The position numbers and the translations under genes are program-made. Below are positions 7,413 to 13,775 of a stretch of 24,605 bases of DNA, one piece after another. The stretch's first letter is position 1; each line of letters starts with the position of its first letter. Below the pieces are notes generated by a model. It made no database searches. It saw nothing but the letters and a program-made list of their open reading frames with translations, and was not told the origin of the DNA. The stretch is taken from the IMG/VR virus record IMGVR_UViG_3300025892_000145, positions 1-24,605 of that record. The stretch is one strand, 5' to 3'. The DNA comes from a virus.

Positions 7413-8217
7413 TAAAAAAATATTTTTTGTTGTTAACCAAAAGTTAACCTACGTATCAACCCAATTATTATTAGAGTGGTCGGGTATTGTACCAACCAAC
7501 ATATTATATTGTTCATATTATAATGTTGAAAACAAATTAGATGAATTTTTAATGGAATACGTTGATTTCGGTGAATTGGTATTTTTAATAGGGTTTTCTA
7601 AAACTACTTCAGATGAGTTGGTTGGTATATATGATAAATATAATTTTAAAATATTAGAATCAGATGTTGATACTGATGATAATATATATTTTAATGTTTT
7701 AAAGAAGGTTGCACCTAGACTAGAAAATTTATCTAAAAAACGATTTTATTATATTAAGTGTATTAAAGGTTTATTGAATAATGAATACGATAATCGAGAT
7801 GCGTATATCATGAGTATCATTTTTTATAAAATTAGTGCTGATCTTTTTTATAATCATTACTTTGATGGGTTTAATACCTCCAGTAAGTTTAATAAATTTG
7901 TTATTAAACATTTAAAGTTGTTTAATACGCAGGATCATACGGTATATGAATATGATGGGTATTACTTTGTTTTATCAACGATCAAATATTTTGGTGATTA
8001 TATGTATAAATATGGTGAAAAGTATGATAATTTAAGTGTAATAGATTTAGCTAACGGTAGAGTTTATCTTAAGAATTTGAAAAAAAATGGAAAAGATATA
8101 AATAATTTGTGTAAATCCTATTGTTCAAATGTTAGGGGTTTTTCTGATTTTTGTTCAGGAGATATAACTGAGGATTTTCTAAAATTAACTAAAAAAATGA
8201 AAAGTATTGATGGGTAA
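7405..8217 (+). CDS. Unknown protein, 270 aa
   Basis: Not recognised. I place the start at ATG 7405 (MSNKKIFFVV), which overlaps the helicase stop and has GAAGG just upstream, rather than the in-frame TTG at 7396. The protein opens with a hydrophobic strand (IFFVVNQ) and a second one near residue 60 (LVFLIGF), giving an alternating alpha/beta look in the first 100 residues. The second half is rich in Y, F, K and N, with no cysteine cluster and no membrane span. A distant resemblance to degenerate DHH-type phosphoesterases crossed my mind but no DHH motif is present. It sits in an overlapping string helicase-7405-8210-8493, so it is probably co-translated and related to replication. Confidence 0.75.
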   Translation: MSNKKIFFVVNQKLTYVSTQLLLEWSGIVPTNILYCSYYNVENKLDEFLMEYVDFGELVFLIGFSKTTSDELVGIYDKYNFKILESDVDTDDNIYFNVLKKVAPRLENLSKKRFYYIKCIKGLLNNEYDNRDAYIMSIIFYKISADLFYNHYFDGFNTSSKFNKFVIKHLKLFNTQDHTVYEYDGYYFVLSTIKYFGDYMYKYGEKYDNLSVIDLANGRVYLKNLKKNGKDINNLCKSYCSNVRGFSDFCSGDITEDFLKLTKKMKSIDG

Positions 8218-8500
8218 TATAAAATATATTGAAGATTCTCCGATTTGTCAGTTAGAACGTGATGAATTTTACGGCTTAGTTTTAAATTTTTGTACATACG
8301 TGTGTATGGTTAAAAATAAAAAGATGAATTTCCCTTCGATTTTTGTTGAAATTATTAAAAATCCAGATATGTTGGATTTATATTGTAAATTTTGTGGTTT
8401 TTCTGACCAACGTAAGGCTATGATGGCGTTTATGGAAATTGATGATAGTATTATTAGAAGTAAATTTTTAAAAAAATATATAAATCAGAGAAATGGATAA
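8210..8500 (+). CDS. Small unknown protein, 96 aa (position of T4 gene 33)
   Basis: Not recognised by sequence. The start is ATG 8210, overlapping the previous stop; the in-frame TTG at 8207 is less likely. It contains five cysteines, including a C-x2-C (YCKFCGF, about residue 60) and NFCTYVC (about 28-33), without a clean zinc-ribbon pair. It is followed by a 220-aa gene and then gp32. In T4 the order is 33-59-32, with a 112-aa gp33 late-transcription coactivator, so gp33 is a positional hypothesis only. Its 3' end overlaps the next start (ATGGATAA). Confidence 0.7.
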   Translation: MGNIKYIEDSPICQLERDEFYGLVLNFCTYVCMVKNKKMNFPSIFVEIIKNPDMLDLYCKFCGFSDQRKAMMAFMEIDDSIIRSKFLKKYINQRNG

Positions 8501-9155
8501 TTGCGAAGAGGTTATAAATGATTTTCATAAAAAAATATATAATGTATATTTGAGGGTATGTGCTGAGAGTAGAAATAGACCGTACCGTAATCGAAAAGAC
8601 TTTAAAAAATTTGAACACACTAAAGATATCCTAAAAATAGGGGAGCTTTTTAAAAAATATCCACACATTGATATTGACAAATATTTCGAAGCTCCGTATA
8701 AAATCTGGGAAACTAAAGAAACATACACTATTGACTTTTATTCTAAACGTAAAGCATTGACTTGCTATATAAATTATAAGAAAAAGCTTATAGCACTACA
8801 CCCAGATGATACCTACAATTTAAATAAATTGATATCGGGCTTTTATTTTATAAAAGACTTTTGCTTAAAAAATAAATTATCATTAGAAGACTATATCGAC
8901 CATAAAGATGGTATATATTCTTTTTTAACACACTTGAAAGAAGATCGAGTTAGTATATATAATTTATTTAGTTTTAATAAATTTAAATCAAAATTTAGAG
9001 ATGACGTTGACACTGAATTGAAACAAACATTATTTTCTGACCTGTATATGGACTATGATATGATGCATAGACGATTCATTACTTCAAAAAAATGTCATCT
9101 TTTATCAAAAAAATGCTTGAAAAAGCTAAAACAATCTGTTAATATAAAAATCTAG
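8493..9155 (+). CDS. Unknown basic helical protein, 220 aa (position of T4 gene 59)
   Basis: Not recognised with confidence. It is rich in K, Y, F and D, mostly helical in appearance and basic at the C-terminus (SKKCHLLSKKCLKKLKQ, about 199-215). A mid-section reads EAPYKIWETKETYTIDFYSK (about 66-85), followed by a segment around FIKDFCLKNKLSLEDYI. Length and position immediately upstream of gp32 match T4 gp59 (217 aa), the helicase loader that binds gp32 and forked DNA. I could not align its sequence to gp59 by eye, so the assignment is only a hypothesis. The start overlaps the preceding stop; no strong Shine-Dalgarno sequence is present. Confidence 0.75.
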   Translation: MDNCEEVINDFHKKIYNVYLRVCAESRNRPYRNRKDFKKFEHTKDILKIGELFKKYPHIDIDKYFEAPYKIWETKETYTIDFYSKRKALTCYINYKKKLIALHPDDTYNLNKLISGFYFIKDFCLKNKLSLEDYIDHKDGIYSFLTHLKEDRVSIYNLFSFNKFKSKFRDDVDTELKQTLFSDLYMDYDMMHRRFITSKKCHLLSKKCLKKLKQSVNIKI

Positions 9156-9163
9156 CAGTAAAG

Positions 9164-9229
9164 CGGTTCAAAAGTAACCATTAAATGCAATAATAAAATA
9201 ATAATAACTAAATAGAAGGAAAAAATAAT
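9164..9229 (+). promoter_or_regulatory. gp32 leader: A/T-rich ribosome binding region
   Basis: The 74-nt gap before gp32 holds a weak GGTT/AACC hairpin (9165-9168 with 9176-9179). An almost G/C-free stretch follows, then the strongest Shine-Dalgarno sequence in the window (AGAAGGA, about 9 nt from the ATG). In T4, gp32 represses its own translation by binding cooperatively to an unstructured leader nucleated at a 5' pseudoknot. This leader has the right look, but a pseudoknot is not evident to me. Confidence 0.35.
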
Positions 9230-10183
9230 ATGTCAAACGAAAAATTAAATGTACAAAATATGTTTCAGAAGATTTCAAACTCTTTTGAAAAAGCAAGTAA
9301 ACGTGGTGGTGGCGGTGCCTACAAAGACATCATGCGATTTGAAAAGGGTAAGGACTATGTTGTTCGACTACTACCGTATCGTGATGATCTAGACTCTACA
9401 ATCTACCATCTCCAATATCGAGGGTGGAAATCAAAATCTACAGCTAAATATGTAGAATTTGTTGATCCACCTAGTGATGAAGTTAATCCTATCCAAATCT
9501 ATAGCTCTAAACTTACTGATAAGCTTCGTCCACTTCGTCTAGATAAAGATGATCCACGCATGAAGCGAGCTCGCGAATTGTGGGGTAGAGACGCATGGTT
9601 ACTCAACTGTTATGTTGTGTCTGATCCAACTAACCCTGATAATGAAGGACAAGTTAAAATTCTTCGTCTAGGTAAGAAATTGTATGATATCGTACATGAG
9701 CACGTTGAGGGTGAGCGAAAAGATGAGTACGGGTACAAGTGTTTTGATCCATCAGCTAGTGGGTGTAGCTTCAAGATTCGTGTAGTAGATAACGGAGCTG
9801 GTTATGCTAATTATGATAAATCTTATTTTATGCAGCCATCTGAAATTGAGGGGTTGTCTGATAATGAATCTAAGATTGATGAAGTATTTAGCTCATGTTT
9901 TGAACTAAAAACATTATTCCCTGTTAAAAGTCAAGAAGAGCTCGAAGATGTTATTGAAGTTCACTTCGAAGGTTCTGAAGAGGATTCTGCTCCATCATCA
10001 TTTGGTGATATTGATGATATCTTAGATGATAAAGATTATGGGTCCGAAGATGTCGTTAAGAATGACGTTAAGGATGATGGTGGTGATGATGAGGTTGAAG
10101 ATAAACCAGTATCTAAGCCTAAATCTGCTCCTGTTAATCAAACCGAAGATGATGAAATGGATGCTCTTCTAGCTGACCTGTAA
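9230..10183 (+). CDS. 32: Single-stranded DNA-binding protein, T4 gp32-like
   Basis: Coats ssDNA in replication, recombination and repair. It has 317 aa (T4 gp32: 301). The N-terminal basic region (KASKRGGGGAYKDIMRF, about 22-38) corresponds to the cooperativity domain. The OB-fold core includes GKDYVVRLLP, WLLNCYVVSDPTNPDNEGQV and LRLGKKLYDIV, closely matching the T4 [23 protein letters not shown] region. The C-terminus is a long acidic tail ending DDEMDALLADL, like the T4 DLDDLLNDL tip that recruits partner proteins. Oddity: the T4 zinc site (His plus three Cys, including C-x2-C) is absent. Only four scattered cysteines occur, none in the corresponding segment. A strong Shine-Dalgarno sequence supports the start. 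Confidence 0.93.
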   Translation: MSNEKLNVQNMFQKISNSFEKASKRGGGGAYKDIMRFEKGKDYVVRLLPYRDDLDSTIYHLQYRGWKSKSTAKYVEFVDPPSDEVNPIQIYSSKLTDKLRPLRLDKDDPRMKRARELWGRDAWLLNCYVVSDPTNPDNEGQVKILRLGKKLYDIVHEHVEGERKDEYGYKCFDPSASGCSFKIRVVDNGAGYANYDKSYFMQPSEIEGLSDNESKIDEVFSSCFELKTLFPVKSQEELEDVIEVHFEGSEEDSAPSSFGDIDDILDDKDYGSEDVVKNDVKDDGGDDEVEDKPVSKPKSAPVNQTEDDEMDALLADL

Positions 10184-10185
10184 TT

Positions 10186-10689
10186 ATGGATGATATCGAG
10201 CGACAGTTTATTCAAGGTATTGCCAAGCACTCAAACATCATGTCTAAAAGCATGGCTGGTGAAAATGCTTCAAAATACACTGGCTTACAAAATAAGAGAA
10301 CTGAGCAGATACTTCGTAATATAACTAATAATTCTGATACTAGTGCTATGGGTCCAACCCCCATAGCACCTAACGGTGATTATCAGAATGTTTCGTTAGA
10401 GCCTCTTGAAATAACACAAGATATGATCGAAGAGATTCGTGAATTCGGTGGTGATGTTTTATTACCTGAGAACGTTGGTAGAGGTGATGTTATGGGTAAC
10501 CCCTCAGTTGTTCAAAAAGAGCATTTTAAATCAAATAGTGTTGATGATAACCAGTTGGAACTTGATTTTAGTAAGATTTCGACTGACCAAGTATACGAAC
10601 AATATGATGTTGTTATCAATAAGATCAATAAGCTTGACAATGAATTAAAAAACATCAAAGCTTTAATTGAATCTAAATATAATGACTAA
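10186..10689 (+). CDS. Unknown protein between gp32 and clamp, 167 aa
   Basis: Not recognised. It starts 3 nt after the gp32 stop with no Shine-Dalgarno sequence, so it is probably translated by coupling. The N-terminal third is helical and polar. The middle (about 50-110) is Pro/Gly/Asn-rich and likely disordered. Near residue 124 it has NQLELDFSK, which resembles a QL-x-L-x-F clamp-binding peptide. The C-terminal 35 residues form a likely coiled-coil helix (INKINKLDNELKNIKALI). The next gene is the probable clamp, so a clamp partner is a reasonable but untested idea. A strong 10-bp hairpin lies within its coding sequence (10343-10369). Confidence 0.75.
   Translation: MDDIERQFIQGIAKHSNIMSKSMAGENASKYTGLQNKRTEQILRNITNNSDTSAMGPTPIAPNGDYQNVSLEPLEITQDMIEEIREFGGDVLLPENVGRGDVMGNPSVVQKEHFKSNSVDDNQLELDFSKISTDQVYEQYDVVINKINKLDNELKNIKALIESKYND
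10343..10369 (+). repeat. GC-rich hairpin inside the coding region
   Basis: A perfect 10-bp inverted repeat GTGCTATGGG (10343-10352) / CCCATAGCAC (10360-10369) with a 7-nt loop, unusually G/C-rich for this genome. It has no T-tract after it, so it is not a standard terminator. It could be an mRNA processing or attenuation site between the gp32 and clamp genes. Confidence 0.5.
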
Positions 10690-11428
10690 AAATAACTATA
10701 TTAAATTAACTAAACCTTTTATTGATAATTTTTTATCACCATTGTCAAATGTTGTAGATAAAGCTCCTTTTTTAATAAAAGATTCTAAAATAACGACGTG
10801 TTGTAAGACACCTAGTGGTGAAGTATCTGTCAATTTCACAATGGATATTGATACCGACGTTGATGATATTACTATCAACGTCCCAGATATGGTTAAATTT
10901 AAAAATCTCTTAGACAGAAGTACTGTGTTAGATGATAGTGATAAATTATTGATTCATAAAAATAAGGTATCATATAAATCAACTAAGTGGCGGTTTAATT
11001 ATCATTTACTTGATAGTAGTTTGATGAAAAACATGAATTTAAAACCTGATGTTATCGAAAACTTTGATTCTTCGCTTACATTTATTTTAAAACCAGATGT
11101 ATTATCAGATATAGTTAAGTTAAAGACTTTTCATAAAAATAAAGTTGAAAAAGTATATATAAAGATTATTGACGGTTCAATTTATGCATGTTTAACTGAT
11201 GAAACTATTATAAATACTGATGAACTTTCCGTATTGGTTACAGATAAATATGATCTACAGGATGAAGATAAATTATCTAATATGGTAATTAAATATGACT
11301 TGATTAAAATTTTATCTCAACATAGAGGTGTTCCATTTAAGATAAAATGTTCTGAACAAGCGTTTTTAATTCAAACTATTTGGAATGGTGTAACTATAAC
11401 CTATATTACAGCTAAACTTAGAAAATGA
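10682..11428 (+). CDS. 45: Probable sliding clamp, T4 gp45-like
   Basis: Probable processivity clamp for the polymerase, and in T4 the activator of late transcription. It has 248 aa (T4 gp45: 228). I start it at ATG 10682 (MTKNNYIKLTKPF), overlapping the previous stop, not at the in-frame TTG 10667. Support: the opening YIKLTKPFIDNFLSPLSNV resembles the first clamp helix, beta-strand-rich segments follow, a second repeat-like start FILKPDVLSDIVKLK (about 139) marks a second clamp domain, and the position among replication genes fits. There is no diagnostic catalytic motif, so fold comparison would be needed. The clamp-loader genes 44/62, adjacent in T4, are not here. The stop overlaps the next start (ATGA). 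Confidence 0.65.
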   Translation: MTKNNYIKLTKPFIDNFLSPLSNVVDKAPFLIKDSKITTCCKTPSGEVSVNFTMDIDTDVDDITINVPDMVKFKNLLDRSTVLDDSDKLLIHKNKVSYKSTKWRFNYHLLDSSLMKNMNLKPDVIENFDSSLTFILKPDVLSDIVKLKTFHKNKVEKVYIKIIDGSIYACLTDETIINTDELSVLVTDKYDLQDEDKLSNMVIKYDLIKILSQHRGVPFKIKCSEQAFLIQTIWNGVTITYITAKLRK

Positions 11429-11748
11429 ATAAGAATAATATTAAAACTTTAGGGTATTTTGTAAAAAGACTCAAGGATTCTGGGTATGAAACTTGGAAAA
11501 TTTTAGACACATATACTGAAGCTGACCCTAGAAAATATACGATATGTATTGACCCATTTTGTGCAGCTGTTTTTTGTACATGTTATGAAAATCTTGAAGA
11601 AGTTGGTGATGTCTGGTTTGAGTTCCATGATGGTGGTAGATTTGTTCCATTTAGGTTTCGTATTAAAACTGATTCATTCGAAGTTATAGTCAAATATTTA
11701 AATAATTGGGGTATCGTTAAAAAATATGAGCCAAAAGGTGATAAATAA
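11425..11748 (+). CDS. Conserved small T4-like phage protein, 107 aa
   Basis: Function unknown. The body GYFVKRLKDSGYETWKI...EADPRKYTICIDP...VFCTCYEN...GDVWFEFHDGG...FRIKTDSFEVIVKYLN has the pattern of a small conserved protein that I associate with T4-like marine phages near the clamp gene; this is recollection, not a search. The predicted fold is alpha plus several strands. Two cysteines lie in FCTCYEN (C-x-C). The start overlaps the clamp stop by an ATGA junction, so its dosage is probably tied to the clamp. Confidence 0.75.
   Translation: MNKNNIKTLGYFVKRLKDSGYETWKILDTYTEADPRKYTICIDPFCAAVFCTCYENLEEVGDVWFEFHDGGRFVPFRFRIKTDSFEVIVKYLNNWGIVKKYEPKGDK
11740..11747 (+). promoter_or_regulatory. 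Late-promoter-like octamer GATAAATA (one mismatch)
   Basis: GATAAATA ends 6 nt before the ATG at 11754, the same spacing as the exact TATAAATA elements of the late region. It overlaps the codons for the last residues and stop of the previous gene, so it may be fortuitous. Confidence 0.3.
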
Positions 11749-11753
11749 TTAAA

Positions 11754-12053
11754 ATGAGTGAACAAAATAAAAATGATGGTAGTGAAAAAAGTATAGAAGA
11801 TCTTCTTAAACAACTATCAAAATTTGATTACGTTGAAGATAAAGTAGCTTCAGATCCTATACATGTTTCAACTATAGCTACAACTATAGAGCAATATTTA
11901 ACACCGTTCATAACTTTTGGGTACGACTTGAATGGAGATGCAGTAGTTATTTCTAATGTTAAAACCCAAAGAGATATGGATAGCATAATGACTGCTATCA
12001 CTAGGTATCTAACTCACCCAGTAGATACTGATATTGATACTGACAATTTATAA
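11754..12053 (+). CDS. Small unknown protein, 99 aa
   Basis: Not recognised. The N-terminus is polar and charged (MSEQNKNDGSEKSIEDLLKQ). A conserved-looking core follows: TTIEQYLTPFITFGYDLNGDAVVISNVKTQRDMDSIMTAI, which reads as helix, strand, strand, helix. The C-terminus is acidic (DTDIDTDNL). It is the last gene before the nucleotide-sugar cassette and its promoter. No membrane segment or cysteine motif is seen. No terminator is evident after it, so read-through into the cassette is possible. Confidence 0.7.
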   Translation: MSEQNKNDGSEKSIEDLLKQLSKFDYVEDKVASDPIHVSTIATTIEQYLTPFITFGYDLNGDAVVISNVKTQRDMDSIMTAITRYLTHPVDTDIDTDNL

Positions 12054-12066
12054 AATAAATATATTT

Positions 12067-12118
12067 TATATTTGACATACATATACACATCGTGTAATGT
12101 ATACGTATGTCAAATATA
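12067..12118. repeat. 21-bp inverted repeat spanning promoter and start codon
   Basis: The arms 12067-12087 and 12098-12118 are reverse complements over 21 positions with one mismatch (core TTTGACATAC...GTATGTCAAA) and enclose a 10-nt spacer. The left arm contains the -35 box; the right arm contains the ATG and the first codons of the epimerase/reductase gene. A repressor operator is the most natural reading; a bidirectional promoter is less likely because the minus strand lacks a good -10. Confidence 0.75.
12072..12100 (+). promoter_or_regulatory. Sigma70-like promoter of the sugar cassette
   Basis: TTGACA (12072-12077), an ideal 17-nt spacer, and TAATGT (12095-12100). The predicted start of transcription is 12107, which is the A of the ATG, so the mRNA would be leaderless. 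No Shine-Dalgarno sequence is present. Confidence 0.65.
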
Positions 12119-13009
12119 TTAATTTTAGGTAAGGGTTATATATCATCAAAGATTCAAAAATATTGGAGTGATGATAATTATAATTTAATTTTTTGTTCTC
12201 AATCAGAGGATAAATATTTAACAAAATTAGGTGAACTGATCGAGACACATGAACCAAAATTTTTGATAAATTGTTATGGGTTTACAGGTAAACCTAATGT
12301 AGATTCCTGTGAAAAACATGTTGATGAGTGTTATACACGTAATGTAGTAGATGCTGGGTCTATTATGGAAATTTGTGAGTTATATGATACTAATTTTATA
12401 ACTATTTCAACAGGGTGTGTATATAATGATGAACTAGGTAGGGTATTTACTGAGGACGATGTCCATAATTTTGGGATAGATAATCCGACCTCATCGGTTT
12501 ATAGTGATTCCAAATCATGGTTTGAAAAACATTTTAGAGAATTTGTTGATAGATCTGATATTGAAAATAAAAATTACAATCTAAGGATTAGAATGCCTTT
12601 CGATGGTGAAATGGATGATAAAAATTATATTAACAAAATTATCAAATATGATAAATTAGTTAATTATCCTAACTCAATTACATATGTACCTGATTTAGTT
12701 AAATTTATTGAAATTATCATCTCAAGTGACGTTGATTCAGGTGTATATAATGTTGTTAACTCTGGTGGCATTACAGCTGAATCTGTTATTGATATTTATA
12801 ATAGAATTATAGGTGATAAAATCGGTAAAAAGATTATAGATAGGTGGTATAGTACTGATGATTTATTATCAGAAGGTTTAATGAAATGTAGACGCAGTAA
12901 TTGTATCTTATCTACGGATAAGATTGAAAAATATCACCCAAATTTACTTTCATCATACAATGCCGTTGAGGTAGCTTTACGTGAACACCTAACTAACTTA
13001 AATGTATAA
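12107..13009 (+). CDS. Bifunctional NDP-4-keto-6-deoxyglucose 3,5-epimerase/4-reductase
   Basis: Extended SDR enzyme predicted to turn NDP-4-keto-6-deoxyglucose into NDP-L-rhamnose in one protein. It resembles plant UER1/NRS-ER and mimivirus L780 more than RmlD. Shared blocks as I recall those families: NCYGFTGKPNVDSCE (about 55-69), ISTGCVY (100-106), LRIRMP followed by N-x-I-x-KI-x-x-Y-x-K and PNS-x-T, GVYNVVN, and a C-terminal RSN-x3-ST-x-K-x-x-K-YHP. C104 matches the position of the epimerisation cysteine of GDP-fucose synthase (SSCIYP); RmlD has no cysteine there. Catalytic Y132-x3-K136 is present. The Gly-rich loop is unusual, GKGYIS (8-13). It is the first gene of the cassette, and its stop overlaps the next ORF. 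It could alternatively be a plain RmlD-like reductase. Confidence 0.85.
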   Translation: MSNILILGKGYISSKIQKYWSDDNYNLIFCSQSEDKYLTKLGELIETHEPKFLINCYGFTGKPNVDSCEKHVDECYTRNVVDAGSIMEICELYDTNFITISTGCVYNDELGRVFTEDDVHNFGIDNPTSSVYSDSKSWFEKHFREFVDRSDIENKNYNLRIRMPFDGEMDDKNYINKIIKYDKLVNYPNSITYVPDLVKFIEIIISSDVDSGVYNVVNSGGITAESVIDIYNRIIGDKIGKKIIDRWYSTDDLLSEGLMKCRRSNCILSTDKIEKYHPNLLSSYNAVEVALREHLTNLNV

Positions 13010-13010
13010 T

Positions 13011-13775
13011 ATGAGGGGTGTAATATTAGCTGGTGGACTTGGTTCTAGAATGTCACCATTTACTAAAACTATCACAAACAAACATTTAGCACCTGTTTAT
13101 ACTAAAGATGGTGCTAAACCTATGATAGATTACCCTGTTGATACTTTAAAAAAAATGGGTATTACTGAAATACTTGTAATAACGTCGAAAGATCATTGTG
13201 GTGATATTGTTGAACATTTGGGTGATGGTTATGATAGGGGTTTAAATTTCACTTATAAGATACAGGAAATGTGTGATCCTAGTAGACCACTTGGGATCGC
13301 ATCGGCTCTTAAGTTAGCTGAGGATTTTACAGGTGACCAAAAGTTTATAGTAATTCTTGGTGATAATTATTTCGAATCGTCAAGTATTTTAAAAGATTGT
13401 GTTTCATATTTTCAATTAAGTAATTCTCTTAAATGTGGTCTATTCTTAAAGAAGACTGATAATTGGTCAAGATTCGGTGTAGCTGAATTGTGTCAACCAG
13501 ACGAACGAGAGTTTATACCTATCAAAAGAATAGTCGAAAAACCTAAAGAATATGTTTCTGATCTTGCTGTAACTGGTATGTACTTGTATACCTCAGATGT
13601 TTATCAATATTTAAATAGATTGACACCTTCACAGCGAGGTGAATTGGAAATATCAGATATCAACTCAATGTATGCTGAAAAACAGCAAATTTGGTATACA
13701 ATTATACCTTCACATTGGTCTGATATGGGTACACCTGAATCGATGTTGGAGGTTCAAAAGTTTTTAAATGAATAA
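13011..13775 (+). CDS. rmlA: Glucose-1-phosphate thymidylyltransferase (RmlA, short type)
   Basis: Makes dTDP-glucose from dTTP and glucose-1-phosphate, the first step of dTDP-deoxysugar synthesis. I choose the start at ATG 13011 (MRGVILAGG), the usual family N-terminus; an in-frame ATG at 13002 would add MYN. Motifs: LAGGLGSRMSPFT (6-18), K24, PMIDYP (37-42), ILGDNYF (115-121, metal-binding D118), VEKP, VTGMYLYT, ELEISDIN and WSDMGTPESMLEV near the end. At 254 aa it is like the short bacterial homologues rather than the roughly 290-aa enterobacterial RmlA. A small insertion (TKDGA, about 31-35) precedes the PMI motif. It overlaps the next gene by 8 nt. Confidence 0.92.
   Translation: MRGVILAGGLGSRMSPFTKTITNKHLAPVYTKDGAKPMIDYPVDTLKKMGITEILVITSKDHCGDIVEHLGDGYDRGLNFTYKIQEMCDPSRPLGIASALKLAEDFTGDQKFIVILGDNYFESSSILKDCVSYFQLSNSLKCGLFLKKTDNWSRFGVAELCQPDEREFIPIKRIVEKPKEYVSDLAVTGMYLYTSDVYQYLNRLTPSQRGELEISDINSMYAEKQQIWYTIIPSHWSDMGTPESMLEVQKFLNE

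Noticed and set aside
8005-8012. TATAAATA as a late promoter within the 270-aa gene
   Set aside because: It is in coding sequence with no gene start downstream at a suitable distance; the octamer arises by chance in such AT-rich DNA, as also at 11209-11216 and 15499-15506.
12066-12257. 63-aa minus-strand frame and possible divergent promoter at the palindrome
   Set aside because: The minus strand has a TTGACA by symmetry but no acceptable -10 at the right spacing, and the frame has no recognisable protein features.
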